A DNA stretch of 64,000 bases, taken from Pseudoips prasinana (Eukaryota; Arthropoda; Insecta; Lepidoptera; Nolidae). A model generated the notes under the pieces. That model made no database searches and was not told the DNA's origin. It saw only the letters and a list, made by a program, of their open reading frames with translations. The position numbers and the translations under genes were made by a program. Shown here piece after piece: positions 54,047 through 64,000 of the stretch. Where the stretch lies: NCBI GenBank assembly GCA_951640165.1, contig OX621253.1:16324001-16388000 (forward strand), in the 5' to 3' direction. The stretch's first letter is position 1; each line of letters begins with the position of its first letter.

Positions 54047-54365
54047 TGACTGCCTGGTTGGTCTAGCGGTAGCGTGTTCAACTGCAGAAAATGAGGTCCT
54101 GGGTTCAAATCCCGGGTCGGGCCAAAAAGGTGATTTTGGGATTATTCCGTAAAAATAAATTCCTCAGAATCAACCCGAAGTCTGGAAGTTGGCGGTATTA
54201 CACCCCCATGCCTCGGAGAGCACGTAAAGCCGTCGGTCCTGTACCTGACCTCTTTCTGGTCGTGTCGCTAGTCGTCCCATCGGAGCATGAGAGTGATGGA
54301 ATAGAAGTAGTAATCTCCATTGAGACTGGCCGCCGTGGCCGAAATTCGCCCGGGAAGACATCATC
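54047..54365 (+). mobile_element. SINE-1 with 11-bp target duplication
   Basis: TGACTGCCTGGTTGGTCTAG head, GGGTTCAAATCCCGGG, the body, and a tail missing the GTGCCCCTGTGTTTGCGCAC segment. AATTAAGGATA flanks it at 54036-54046 and 54366-54376. Confidence 0.93.
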
Positions 54366-54420
54366 AATTAAGGATAGCAGCAATAATACGTTTCATTCAT
54401 ATATAATATATGTATTTTTT

Positions 54421-54505
54421 GTAAGTATATATCAGTTGTTTGTCATTACACAAGCTCTGCATAGTTTGGGACCAGATAGCAATGTGTCAGCTGTCCAAAG
54501 ATATA
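54421..54505 (+). mobile_element. SINE-2 tail fragment
   Basis: ATATCAGTTGTTTGTCATTA and CAAGCTCTGCATAGTTTGGG then ACCAGATAGCAATGTG. Confidence 0.65.
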
Positions 54506-54537
54506 TAAATAATATAGAATATTAAAAATATTTCCCA

Positions 54538-55083
54538 TTTTTAGGGTTCCGTAGCCAAATGGCAAAAAACGGAAACCTTATAGATTCGTCATGTCTGTCT
54601 GTCAGTCTGTCCGTCCGTATGTCCCAGCCACTTTTTACCGAAACTATAAGAGCTGTACTGTTGAAACTTGGCAAGTAGATGTATTCAGTGAACCCCATTA
54701 ACATTTTTACACAAAAATAAAAAAAGAACAATAATATTGGGAGGTCCGCATAAATAGAATTGAAATTCAAAAAAAAAAAAAAGTTCATCGTTCCCATACA
54801 TCTACATACGTCTATGGATAGGTCTTCAAAAATTATATTAGAAATTTAATTTTTTTCTAAACTGAATAGTTTGCGCGAAACACACTTCCAAAGTGGTAAA
54901 ATATATGATGTACATTATCATGCAAACTAACAACGAAAACTGGTTTAAACGAGATCTAGCAAGTAGTTTTTTTTAATACGTCATAAATCGTAAACCGCAA
55001 TTTGCTTTCATTTAATCAAGTGAAATACTTGCTGCGACGGAACCCTTCATGGGCGAGTCCGACTCGCACTTAGCCGGTTTTTG
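54538..55083 (+). mobile_element. Family G element
   Basis: TTTTTAGGGTTCCGTAGCCA to GGCGAGTCCGACTCGCACTT then AGCCGGTTTTT. It joins TTGCGCGAA directly to ACACACTTCCAAAGTGG, giving the state without the 25.2-kb inverted duplication. Confidence 0.85.
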
Positions 55084-55271
55084 AGAATATAACATTTCTA
55101 ACTAGAGTCTTGTATATATTTAGTGGGTGCGGTAAAATAAAGTAGAATGAATAGATAGTGTTGAAGTATGTAATACCAATGTCTAGTCATCACGAAGTTT
55201 CCTTTCATCAATATTTCACAGGATTTTAATACAATTTATACCTTTCCCTGGACTTGAAACGTATTTTTCCG

Positions 55272-55525
55272 TAATGCTTTTCGCTCCGTTTGATGGGCAC
55301 TATTTGTTTTACGGCCCTTCTAAATGGCCGCCAAAATGTATCTTTACTAAGTAAATATCGTTTCGTTTGTAAGCTTTCAGATAATATTTTAATGGATTCG
55401 AGGCAAAAAGCTATAATTTGCAGATGAAATTGAAATGATTTGTGAGTTCCGTTTGAATAAAATAATTGAATGGATCTTGAAATGTATATTTGTAATATCG
55501 ATCGGTAAGCGAGGCCGTAGTTAAA
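55272..55525 (+). repeat. Family L repeat, copy 2
   Basis: GTTTGATGGGCACTATTTGT, ATGGCCGCCAAAATGTATCT and GAGGCAAAAAGCTATAATTT parallel 46.8-47.06 kb. Confidence 0.8.
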
Positions 55526-55646
55526 ACTTAATTGGTTCCGCGATCCAGTCCCTTCCAGTAATTATTTGTCATTAGATTTAGTTTACTGTACTAAATCTAG
55601 TGGGAAATAATTACTGGAAGGGACTGAATCGCGGAACCAATTAAGT
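55526..55646. repeat. Inverted repeat, 57-bp arms
   Basis: ACTTAATTGGTTCCGCGATC, CAGTCCCTTCCAGTAATTAT (left, 55526-55582) returns as ATAATTACTGGAAGGGACTG, ATCGCGGAACCAATTAAGT (right, 55590-55646) with few mismatches and a 7-base loop. Confidence 0.92.
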
Positions 55647-55767
55647 GTAATCAAATTCCAGTACGATTATATTAGTAAGTTCAGAACAAACTAAGGTACT
55701 ACAGGTAGAGTATTCTCAACTCTGGTAACGCGTGTGTAAGTTACACAACTTTTAATTGTTTAATGAC

Positions 55768-55930
55768 GGACTACACGTGTTTAAATAGTCGTCTAGCCAG
55801 TCCGTGTCCTGGGTTCGATTCCCGCGCAAGACTACTATTTGTGTGAATATACTTTGTGTCCATGAATTATACGTTTGTAAAGACCCCGTGCGCCGCTACA
55901 CAGGGATTCATTCCCTAGCGGAGTTTCATG
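55768..55930 (+). mobile_element. SINE-4, diverged
   Basis: CTGGGTTCGATTCCCGCGCA B box, ACTATTTGTGTGAATATACT body, CTACACAGGGATTCATTCCC tail. Confidence 0.7.
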
Positions 55931-56160
55931 TTGATAGCTAATTGTAAAAGAACTTCTATGTAACTTAGCAACATTTTAAACATCACATTTTTTTATTTTT
56001 AGGTACCTTTTTTATTTTTAAATGTTCATTCGAAACAATATTAGTTACATTATATAATGATTTTTATTTAAATTAAATACACTTTATAAGTAGTAGGTAC
56101 ACAATACAACCGAACAATGGACAGTTTTGTCGAATTTAGTTATTTCTTCCAGATAAACTG

Positions 56161-56254
56161 CTGCTGGGGAAGATAGGTTCTCGAGTGGCGAGCACAAACC
56201 GGAAGACGCAGCGTGGGCAGGCCCCCTACAAGGTGGACCAATGATGTTGCAAGA
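56161..56254 (+). mobile_element. RTE LINE fragment lacking its 3' end
   Basis: GGTTCTCGAGTGGCGAGCAC, GAAGACGCAGCGTGGGCAGG and CTACAAGGTGGACCAATGAT. It stops in WTND, at the edge of the SINE-4 copy. Confidence 0.8.
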
Positions 56255-56427
56255 GGACATTTCAAGGACTTAATACAGGTATCGCGGGGAATTTAACAAA
56301 CATGCAATTCATTAACGAAACGTAATCCCAGACTCAGAACGGCTTTACATGGGTCACACAAATAGTTGTCCCGTGCGGGGATCGAACCTAAATAACAAAG
56401 AAGAGGATACTGCGCCACACGTGAAGG
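56255..56427 (-). mobile_element. SINE-4, diverged
   Basis: Reverse: CCCAGACTCAGAACGGCTTT, TGGGTCACACAAATAGTTGT, CGGGGATCGAACC and TGCGCCACACGTG. Confidence 0.7.
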
Positions 56428-56462
56428 TTTTTTAATAACATTTCTTTTATATCCTTTTCACA

Positions 56463-56492
56463 AAGAAACACTGGCTAGAGCCAGTGTTTCTT
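56463..56492. repeat. Inverted repeat, 14-bp arms
   Basis: AAGAAACACTGGCT and its complement AGCCAGTGTTTCTT with a two-base loop. Confidence 0.9.
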
Positions 56493-56746
56493 AGTTAGAA
56501 CTAAGACAAACACTTATTAATTATGGTTGAATTAGTAAGTTAGACCCTAACTTTGTGAGAGACTGGTGCTTGTTGTAGGTTTTGGATATACCTGAATTAA
56601 AGGTCACCAGGCCCACCATTTGGTTATCTTGCTAACAAGACATCACTGAGTCCAAAGTATCTATACACTAAGAATTGCACATTTTTAGATTGATGAATGA
56701 AAATATCCATTGATATTAAATTCTGGTCCATCCAACGCAAATAGTT

Positions 56747-56826
56747 TGCCTAGAAGAGATCACTTTTAGTGACAAGGCCGCCAATTGCAAAATATTGTTG
56801 TGTGCATATTGTATTGTTTATATTCT
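56747..56826 (+). mobile_element. LINE-tail-like repeat
   Basis: GCCTAGAAGAGATCACTTTT, AGTGACAAGGCCGCCAATTG and a TATTGTATTGTTTAT end match 13.17-13.26 kb. Confidence 0.6.
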
Positions 56827-56829
56827 TTA

Positions 56830-57124
56830 CTAGCGTTATTACGTTTATAAATTATCACAGCTCCTTCCCCGTAGGTAGGATAGCGTGATAATATGTAGCC
56901 TATATGTAGACCCAACCTCTTAGTAATATTCATGCAAAATTTGAAGTAAATCCATGCAGTACTTTTTGAGTTTAGCCCGGACATACATACAGACACACAG
57001 ACAAAAATTCTAAAATCTATAGTTTTGGTTTCTACTACGATTGTAGATCACGCCCCAAGTATCTTTTAAAAAAAATATTCAATGTACAGTTTTGACTTTC
57101 CTACGATTTTATTATATGTATAGA
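56830..57124 (-). mobile_element. Helitron, hairpin deleted
   Basis: CTAG at 56830, TC start at 57124, and the interior shared with 14.1 and 60.0 kb. The segment with CCCCGCGGTTTTACC is deleted between CTAG and TTACGTTTATAAATTATC. Confidence 0.85.
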
Positions 57125-57472
57125 TACTATAAAGTGTACTTCTTCTTATTCTACACTTTTAGTTATTTTATACCTACATTTCCGCAGAATAACGCCTGTT
57201 TCAATTACGGTCTAATATTGTGGTAAATACGTACTATTTACTTATATATGTTGCGGTGAGTGTATCATCCATCACAAAGTCACTCGGAGTAAACATAGTG
57301 GATATTTCCGGGTAAAGTAATGTCAAAAGGTCGCACCACGTAACGTCTGCGACCCGCGCTGCCGCTTGCGCTCTTTTGACATCTGACTTTATTTTAGTTT
57401 CCTGAAACTGGGTCACTGTCTAATTTCAGCTCATTTTAAAGTTAGTATTTATGAATCAAAATCAACTTGAAT
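57125..57472. other. No gene recognised
   Basis: A 60-codon minus frame with no motif. Nothing else seen. Confidence 0.5.
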
Positions 57473-57560
57473 AGACTCAGGACAAACACACATCTGTTTG
57501 TCCTGAGTCTGAGTGTAATTATATATTTATTTATATAAACTTTATGCACGTATTTACAAA
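57473..57560 (+). mobile_element. SINE-2 body with small hairpin
   Basis: CTGTTTGTCCTGAGTCTGAG and TGTAATTATATATTTATTT match the SINE-2 body. GACTCAGGACAAAC upstream is an inverted copy of GTTTGTCCTGAGTC eight bases away. Confidence 0.7.
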
Positions 57561-57649
57561 GGCGGATTTAATGCCTAAGGCATTTTCTCCCAGTCAACCT
57601 TAAGGTGGTGCGAAAGAAGAAACAAAATAGGTATATGAGATCAACATGT

Positions 57650-57650
<1 letters not shown>

Positions 57651-57700
<50 letters not shown>
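57651..57700. repeat. (AT)n microsatellite
   Basis: Uninterrupted TA dinucleotides for more than 40 bp, then TACATATACATAAATATATA. Confidence 0.97.
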
Positions 57701-57702
<2 letters not shown>

Positions 57703-57824
57703 CATAAATATATATAATAAATTCTATGCAACTTAAACATACATATAATACTATAGCCACACATACATACATAAATATATTACAAAATAAAAATATAACG
57801 AAAGGATATGATGATTGCATATGT

Positions 57825-58145
57825 ATATATTATGTAAGTATAAATTTACAAAAAGAAGTAGTCTATGTAATACTAGCTGTGCCCCGCGGTTTTACCCGCG
57901 TTAAACTTTAAAAATTATTATAGCCGATGTGGTAATCTATGTGTCAGCTAACTCCATACCAAATTTTATTAAAACCGCTCCAGCCGTTTAGCCGTGAAGA
58001 AATAACAAACATACACACTCACACACTCATAAACTTTCGCCTTTATAACATTAGTGTGATATCAGTTATCTAGTTCCATAGTACAAGCTCTGCTTAGTTT
58101 GGGATCAGATGACCCTGTGTGAATAATGTCCCAGGATATTATTAT
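57825..58145 (+). mobile_element. SINE-2 split by a Helitron
   Basis: 57825-57872 (AAATTTACAAAAAGAAGTAG) and 58060-58145 (TATCAGTTATCTAGTTCCAT, AGCTCTGCTTAGTTTGGGAT) are adjacent in other SINE-2 copies. The Helitron 57873-58059 sits exactly between an A and a T. Confidence 0.85.
57873..58059 (-). mobile_element. Complete 187-bp Helitron, nested
   Basis: Minus: TCACACTAATGTTATAAAGG start, body TTCTTCACGGCTAAACGGCT, hairpin CGCGGGTAAAACCGCG, then GGGCACAGCTAG. Confidence 0.93.
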
Positions 58146-58154
58146 TATCTGATT

Positions 58155-58400
58155 GACTAATCATCATCAGCCCGATGTCGTCTACTGCGGGAGATATGCC
58201 TGAGGTTTCTATAATATTATAATTTGAGGGGGTTTACCTTAGTCACCACGCTTGGCCTGCGAGTTGGTGACCGCAGTTAGATGGTAGCTAGTAGACAAGT
58301 GACGCTAATGCCTGACTTCCTGATGTACTCCTTAGTTGCCTTTTACGACACCCCCAGGTTGCTATGGGTTTCTATGCCAGAAACCATACGGCTAGATTGA
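58155..58400 (-). mobile_element. Family F LINE tail, best copy
   Basis: It begins ATCATCATCAGCCCGATGTC and GTCTACTGC, reminiscent of an RTE tail in reverse, and continues TAGTCACCACGCTTGGCCTG, AGGTTGCTATGGGTTTCTAT and ACCATACGGCTAG. Confidence 0.7.
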
Positions 58401-58414
58401 CTAATAAGGTAAGG

Positions 58415-58570
58415 ACTTTAAGCTCAGTTTATGGCAATCTTCAAGAAGCGAGTCTATTCCTTTCTTAAAGGTCGGCAACGCACTTCGGCTCCTCTGGTGT
58501 TGCAAGGGGCGGCGGTGATCACTTACCATCAGGTGACCTACTTGCTCGTTTGCCATTCTATTAAATAAAA
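58415..58570 (+). mobile_element. Family E LINE tail with coding trace
   Basis: Translation from TTCAAGAAGCGAGTCTATTC gives FKKRVYSFLKGRQRTSAPLV then LQGAAVI, a likely non-LTR ORF2 end. The family signature CACTTACCATCAGGTGACCT follows and it ends in an A-rich run. Confidence 0.75.
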
Positions 58571-59609
58571 AAGTTCAGCTGAGTTTCCATACATCTAAAT
58601 ACACCCACCTCCTACTATTGATACCTAGTATTTAAAGGAAACTTAGCGATTGGCACCATTACAAATTAAACTCATAATACATGATGATTCTGCCTTTTAC
58701 CGTCCCGCCATGCCAAGGCTTCCTCTCACAATGAGGGGGCATAGTGACATAGACTCGCACTATTATTTACTGGGACTATATTTTTTTTTAACTTTATTTG
58801 AACAAAGTTAATAATTTTATAAACATCTCTAACGAAGCAATTAAAAAGCACATAGTCGAACAGACGACCTCCTTCTTTTAAAGTCCCTCAACTTGAAATA
58901 TAACTACATTATTTTGAAACAGAGCTGATACTCTTACACCGCTGAACCGATATTCACCACCGCAAGAAAACAGGCTTTCATATGAAATAAACCCCATCGA
59001 AATCGGTCCATCTGTTTGCGAGATACGATGCCCCAGACACACACACAGACAGAAATCGATGGCCAACTTATAACACCGCACATTTTGTGTCTGGGGTTAA
59101 AAAATAAGACTAGTTATTGGAAAATTGCTTTCAGTTCAGTAGACGTCAGTCTAAGTGCGGCATCTCGTGGAATAAATCAAATAAAGGTTTTGTCGGCGAG
59201 CTCGGCTGGCTGCGGACAAAATTTCAACATGGAAGATCAAGTTAAATCGACCACATGCAATATTACAAATAGATTTTTGACTACGTCGTATTGCATCATC
59301 GTTTAACGATAGCCTATAAAAACTCCAAGTTGTAGCCCAGAGTTTCAGGTGGCGGTGTTATAACCCGGTGGCCTGAAGATCATCTCACCTCTTTCCAATT
59401 GAGGCAACTTTTCCTTCCTGTGATATAAAAGTTATGACAAAAATCGCTATTTAGGCAACTCGTAACTTCATTAACAGTCAAGTGAAAGAGCCACAAACGT
59501 TAGTGAACGTCAAATAATTTATATATACTAGTTTAACTAAATTAAATATGACTATTATATGACACGATTAGGAATACAACACAATCCAAACAAAAACTTA
59601 TGGTTCCGG
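58571..59609. other. No gene; unclassified repeat-like DNA
   Basis: 58860-59100 has TATGAAATAAACCCCATCGA and a CCCCAGACACACA / TGTGTCTGGGG inverted pair. 59333-59400 is a SINE-1 body fragment (GTGGCGGTGTTATAACCCGG). The 96-codon plus frame at 59016 has no motif. Confidence 0.45.
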
Positions 59610-59806
59610 TCTTCCTCTTGGCGACATCGGCTAGTCTCAAAGGAGACTAGCCAACTGCGCAGGACATATTATAGTGCACAAGTGTGTGCGCAAACACAGG
59701 GGCGCTTTCTATTCCATCACTGTCATGATCCGATGGGCCGACTAGCGACACGACCGGAAAGAGGTACAGGACCGACGGCTTTACGTGCTCTCAGAGGTAC
59801 GGGGGC
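59610..59806 (-). mobile_element. SINE-1 tail half
   Basis: Reverse copy from CGGCTAGTCTC to ACGTGCTCTCAGAGGTACGG. The tRNA-like head is replaced by a forward-facing SINE-2 head. Confidence 0.8.
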
Positions 59807-59809
59807 TTA

Positions 59810-59885
59810 GACTGCTTTGTTGGTCTGGTGGTTAGTGATCCTGATTGCTAAGCCATAAGTCGTGGGTTCAATTCCCAACCAGGTA
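59810..59885 (+). mobile_element. SINE-2 head
   Basis: GACTGCTTTGTTGGTCTGGT, GGTTAGTGATCCTGATTGC and GTGGGTTCAATTCCCAACC. It stops at the end of the tRNA-like part. Confidence 0.75.
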
Positions 59886-59968
59886 TCGCTAACGGATACA
59901 TTCGATTGAATGTTCGACTATTTACCATTGGTTATTATGAACGTTCCAGTATTTAGATATTTCATTTA

Positions 59969-60292
59969 CTAGCTGTGCCCCGCGGTTTTACCCGCGTTAA
60001 AATTTATAAATTATCACAGCTCCTCCCCCGTTGGTAATAGCGTGACAATATGTAGCCTATAATATGTTGACCCGAACTCTTAGTAATATTCGTGCAAAAT
60101 TTTAAATAAATCCATGCAGTACTTTTTGAGTTTAGCCCGGACATACATACAGACAAACAGACACACAGACAAAAATTCTAAAAACTATATTTTTGGCTTC
60201 GATATCGATTGTAGATCACGCCCCAAGTATCCTTTTTGAAAAATATTCAATGTACAGTTTTGACTTTTCTACGATTTTATTATATGTATAGA
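59969..60292 (-). mobile_element. Complete 324-bp Helitron
   Basis: CTAG at 59969-59972, hairpin CGCGGGTAAAACCGCG, interior shared with 14.1 and 56.8 kb, TC start at 60292 (TCTATACATATAATAAAATC). Confidence 0.92.
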
Positions 60293-60649
60293 TATTGGTC
60301 GATCAATTATAATTGAGATTCGATAATTTGGCATTCGATTTGGCATAATATGGTAGTTTTATTCCCGGTAATAGGACTAATTAATTAATGACGCGAGCAA
60401 ATAAGAGACATTTAGTTACCTATTTGTAACACAAACAGCATAATAGGAACTTTGTTTCAGATTCAAATATTTACGAAACATATCACGGTAAGAGGTTTAT
60501 TTGTGTACGGATAAAAGGTTTTACTGTAGACGGATTTGTATGAGTTTAATCCGAATTCATGTAGGCTAAGTATCTTAATACAATCTGTAAACACAATATA
60601 ATGAATCCCGCAAAATTCTATTACGTTATTGTGAACGTAAGATATATAA

Positions 60650-60890
60650 GACGGGCCTGGGGCGTAGTTGGTAAATGCTTGCTATGCACTCCGCAGGTTC
60701 GCTTCCACTCAGGACAGATATTTGTGTGCATGAACATGTCTGTTTGTCCTGAGTCTGGGTGTAATTATCTATATAAGTACGTATTTACAAAAGAAAAGTA
60801 GTATATCAGTTATCTGGTTTCCGTAGTACAAGCTTTGCACAGTTTGGGATCAGATGGCCATGTGTAAATAATGTTCCAGGTTATTATTAT
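60650..60890 (+). mobile_element. SINE-2, full length
   Basis: GACGGGCCTGGGGCGTAGTT, CGCAGGTTCGCTTCCACTC, GTTTGTCCTGAGTCTGGGTG and CACAGTTTGGGATCAGATGG. Confidence 0.85.
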
Positions 60891-61216
60891 TATTATAAAT
60901 GCGAAAGTGACTCTGTCTGCCTGTTGCGGTTTCACGCCAAAACTGCTGAACCCATTTAAATTTAATTTGGTACACAGATAGTAGAGAGCCTGAGAAAGGA
61001 CATAGGATACTTTTTAATCAAAAAATGGGTTGTAAGAAGTTGAAAAGGGGGGATGAAACGCGCGTCGTGGTACGGTGTGGTAAAGGTCCCTAAGTGTGCT
61101 TACCCGAACGGGCAGACACGCGAGGGCAGACGACTGTGTCACACGCATGGGAATACTGATTTTCAAATCCTATCTAATTAACATATTCCCAGGGACGAAG
61201 TCCCGAGCACAGCTAG
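60891..61216 (+). mobile_element. Helitron-like element
   Basis: TATAAATGCGAAAGTGACTC start, TACTTTTTAATCAAAAAATG interior, 3' hairpin GGGACGAAGTCCC then GAGCACAGCTAG. The exact 5' TC is unclear because it runs out of the SINE's TATTATTA tail. Confidence 0.75.
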
Positions 61217-62365
61217 CATAATATAAATGGATAATGGTAGGAAAAGGTGTCCCAATTTATAGGAGAAACGAAAATACAGCGTACGTATTGTGTAATACAA
61301 TAGGAGTAGGACATATATACATATACACAAGAACTAATTATCTGCAATTAAAACCCTACCGCTAAACCAAAGAAGTAGTCAACTGCCTATATTAGTAGCA
61401 GATAAAAGAAACAAAACAGCAGATATAGAAGCTATTTCTAAATAAGCTTAGTAGAAAGAGGTCGCTGCAATCGATTGGACTAGACTCGGTATCTGACAGC
61501 TATTAATGTCCAGATATTTTGGTGGTGTCTGGTGTAGTTTCGACTGTCTCGGCTATCAAACTTGCTTTTATCAGTTTGCCAGCTTTGCGCATAGACTGGT
61601 GTGACTAACTATATCAACAATGGAAGTATTATTGATGATGTGCTAGTAGATTATGAGCATCTTTATAAATTGGTATTGAGGACGTTATACCGCCATTGTG
61701 TCCGCTGATGGTGATGCGATTTAAAAATGACTGCGATATATTTATTTATTTAATGATGACAACCAGTAACTGTTACATTACTGCTAGTCTAAATAAATAA
61801 CTTAAAAAAATAAATCAAATGTTCTGTTTAATACGGTGTTACAACATGCATAAATTCAAGTCATTCTTTGAAATCAAACACAAAATAAAAAAAAAAACTT
61901 GTGTGTACTTATGTACACGCGTTAGAAGTTATACTTCTTAATATACAACTTGAACATAGTTATCAACTTTCATACCACCTAGAACTAACTTCATGCTGTT
62001 AAATTTTTTGTTGTCGGTGTGCGCGCGCATCGTAAAAATTCACTCTCATCATTTTTCTCCATCGCGCCAAAAGAAGTATAACTTCAAAAAATATATAACT
62101 ACACCTAAGTATAGAATGAAAAATACTATAAGATAAAAATAACATTAAGGATATAAAATGAACATATGAAACGAAACAGAAAATATAAAACATAGAGCAA
62201 AAAGTAAATATCAATGACTAAAACAATTAAAATTACCAAATAATATCAGAACATATTTTATAAAGGTGGACAATTTGTTATTGAAAATATCGACATCTCC
62301 GCAGATAGTTGTATAATTGTTAATATTGAACTTTTAAAAGGACGTCCTGGAAAATATAGTACATG
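61217..62365. other. No gene; SINE-1 head remnant
   Basis: 61339-61383 (CTACCGCTAAACCAAAGAAG) is a reverse SINE-1 head. The rest is AT-rich without features; the 71-codon minus frame at 61999 is hydrophobic and low-complexity. Confidence 0.5.
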
Positions 62366-62367
62366 TA

Positions 62368-62499
62368 CAGAAGCCAGAACATCAAGCTACCCCAATCTGA
62401 CAAACCCCTATTGAAAGTGAACCTTATTCTTATGTGATAAAGTTGAAAATCTATAAAAGAAATTTGACCGATTGGGGTAGCTGGATGTGCTGGCGTCTG
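62368..62499 (+). mobile_element. Family J MITE, TA-flanked
   Basis: CAGAAGCCAGAACATCAAGC / GCTGGATGTGCTGGCGTCTG, with TA at 62366-62367 and 62500-62501. 132 bp. Confidence 0.88.
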
Positions 62500-62534
62500 T
62501 ACGTTGTGTCCTCACGGATACAATACACGATTAC

Positions 62535-62660
62535 GGATACAATGGTCATAGTTAACAGAGAGACGTTGCTGCCCGTTTTCTGGGAGATATTCCCTCGGCC
62601 TCGGATAAACCCTCACCAGATAGGGTAGTGATATTCTATGCCGTTAGCCACACAGCACAA
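62535..62660 (-). mobile_element. Family F LINE tail, diverged
   Basis: GACGTTGCTGCCCGTTTTCT and ATTCTATGCCGTTAGCCACA match 21.23-21.35 kb. Confidence 0.6.
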
Positions 62661-64000
62661 ATGTGTACATAATAAGGCAAATCTATGATATATATAGAAT
62701 AGGCCTTCAATAACAAATGCTGTTACTCTAAACTCGACTTTTTGATTGGACCCGAAAAGTTATTCCCAAAATTGCGGTCGCAAACTCGTAGACTGCGGGT
62801 AACCTATCATTATAACTTATTCAACTATTGTATTAGTTCACGGCTTTACAAATGATGACGGTAAAACTAAAAGTAACTATTTGTGTTGGTACTTATCTTT
62901 ACCGGAAGGGTGAAACTGAAAGAGACCAATTATTTAAATTATAAGGTATTGAAAGCTTTCGACAACACATAGGGTAATTTTAAGAACCCAATTAATAAGT
63001 TAAGATCACGACTCTACGTCGCGGCAACTCCCGCTTGCCATATCTTTACTTCAATTATTTTATTTTTATTTATTTATTTCAAAATGTTACACTATCATTA
63101 CACTTATACAACCAATGCAATAGTGGAACATGACAAATAGGTTAAACTTAACAAACTTAAAGTATACTTATAACTTACACAATATTTTAAACATTATCAA
63201 AAAGCTTTATTGCCTATAAGTATATTTATATTACTAGCAAAACGCCACAGTTTTGTACGAGGAGATAAATAAAAAACAAATGAGTATTTTAAATAAATAC
63301 TTTATGTGAACAAATAGAAGATCACAGCTAATTACACTAAAGTCATTATTTTTCAATTTTACCCGAGTATTGGTGGTATAATTTGTACAAATAGAATTAT
63401 TTATAACTCAATATACTTAATGTTTAGACTTATAACCACACATTATTTTTGTGGGTAATGATTATTACTATAAATATGTAGTAGAGGTATCGTATTACAT
63501 ATGATGATAATGAGGTTCTTTGTTCCAACGCCGAGTAGGGCGAAATTGTTAAAAAAGATGTGGATGTTTATGTGACCAGAAAATCTCTAGGCATAATAGT
63601 CTTGCAGTTAGTAGTGTTACATAAAACTCGTAGTATTTGTGGCGAGTATATATTTTGGATTGTACTTCTTTTTGATAAGGTAGGGGGAATGCCTACCCAT
63701 GCCACCCGCAAATAGTGTCTGCGGGTGGGTATGTCGGACACGCACCGACTAAAGCTAACCTGCCGTGGACTTCTCTTGGCACCGAATGGGAGGAGCTCCG
63801 GGAACGTGGGTATGCTTACAGATTATTAAAGTTGCAGTAAGCCACAATAATATGTAAACAATAAATTTTTATACAATAATTTAATCCAATGTTGCTCATC
63901 ATAATATTCTTACAAAAAACGTCTCATAGTGTCTTGTAAATAGTTTTCGATAATAAAGTTGCTAAATCTTTTTTTAAACTCTACAAATTTAAAGTACACT
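62661..64000. other. No gene; probable LINE tail at 63055
   Basis: 63055-63200 begins TTTATTTTTATTTATTTATT then TCAAAATGTTACACTATC, a reversed retroposon tail of unknown family. 63670-63830 is GC-richer with a CCACCCGCAAATAGTGTCTG / GCGGGTGGG inverted pair. No coding. Confidence 0.45.

Overview
The window reads as repeat-packed, non-coding nuclear DNA of a moth or butterfly (Lepidoptera). Three things suggest this. There are many 5'-truncated ends of an RTE-type retrotransposon whose product ends in a WTDDLVRVAGN...RWMRIAQDRQLWRSLGEAFVQQWTSFG-like tail, a family well known from Lepidoptera. There are high-copy repeats typical of moths and butterflies (the element running from AGGGTTCCGTAGCC to GACTCGCACTTGGCCGG, and CCGCGGTTTTACCCGCG Helitron ends). 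There are several tRNA-derived SINE families. I found no host protein gene, rRNA or functional tRNA gene; the sequence could be intergenic or one large intron.

Layout. 1-3.9 kb: SINE, LINE-tail and RTE fragments, one Helitron, and a perfect 76-bp fold-back inside a LINE-tail copy. 4.08-6.61 kb: a 2.5-kb Helitron-like element with about ten ~134-bp internal units. 6.9-9.2 kb: a 5'-truncated LINE (minus strand) with an uninterrupted 647-codon reverse-transcriptase frame, the only long coding frame here. 9.4-25.5 kb: SINEs, LINE tails, small Helitrons and inverted repeats. 26.04-29.54 kb: a decayed ~3.5-kb DNA transposon with long terminal inverted repeats and a broken minus-strand transposase-like gene carrying a GCRGQNKNR motif. 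29.6-36.4 kb: LINE tails, SINEs and two terminal-inverted-repeat elements. 36.6-64 kb: more of the same, including tandem Helitrons, a ~180-bp tandem array, three copies of a TA-flanked MITE, a hAT-type MITE with a perfect 8-bp target duplication, a zinc-finger LINE 3' end, and a Helitron nested in a SINE.

How the parts relate. The small elements (SINEs, RTE tails, short Helitrons, MITEs) have no enzymes of their own and would depend on LINE reverse transcriptase, Rep/helicase or transposase supplied from elsewhere in the genome. The LINE at 7-9 kb and the transposon at 26-29.5 kb are the only local traces of such enzymes, and neither looks complete. Family labels SINE-1 to SINE-4 and D to N are my own, made by comparing copies within this window.
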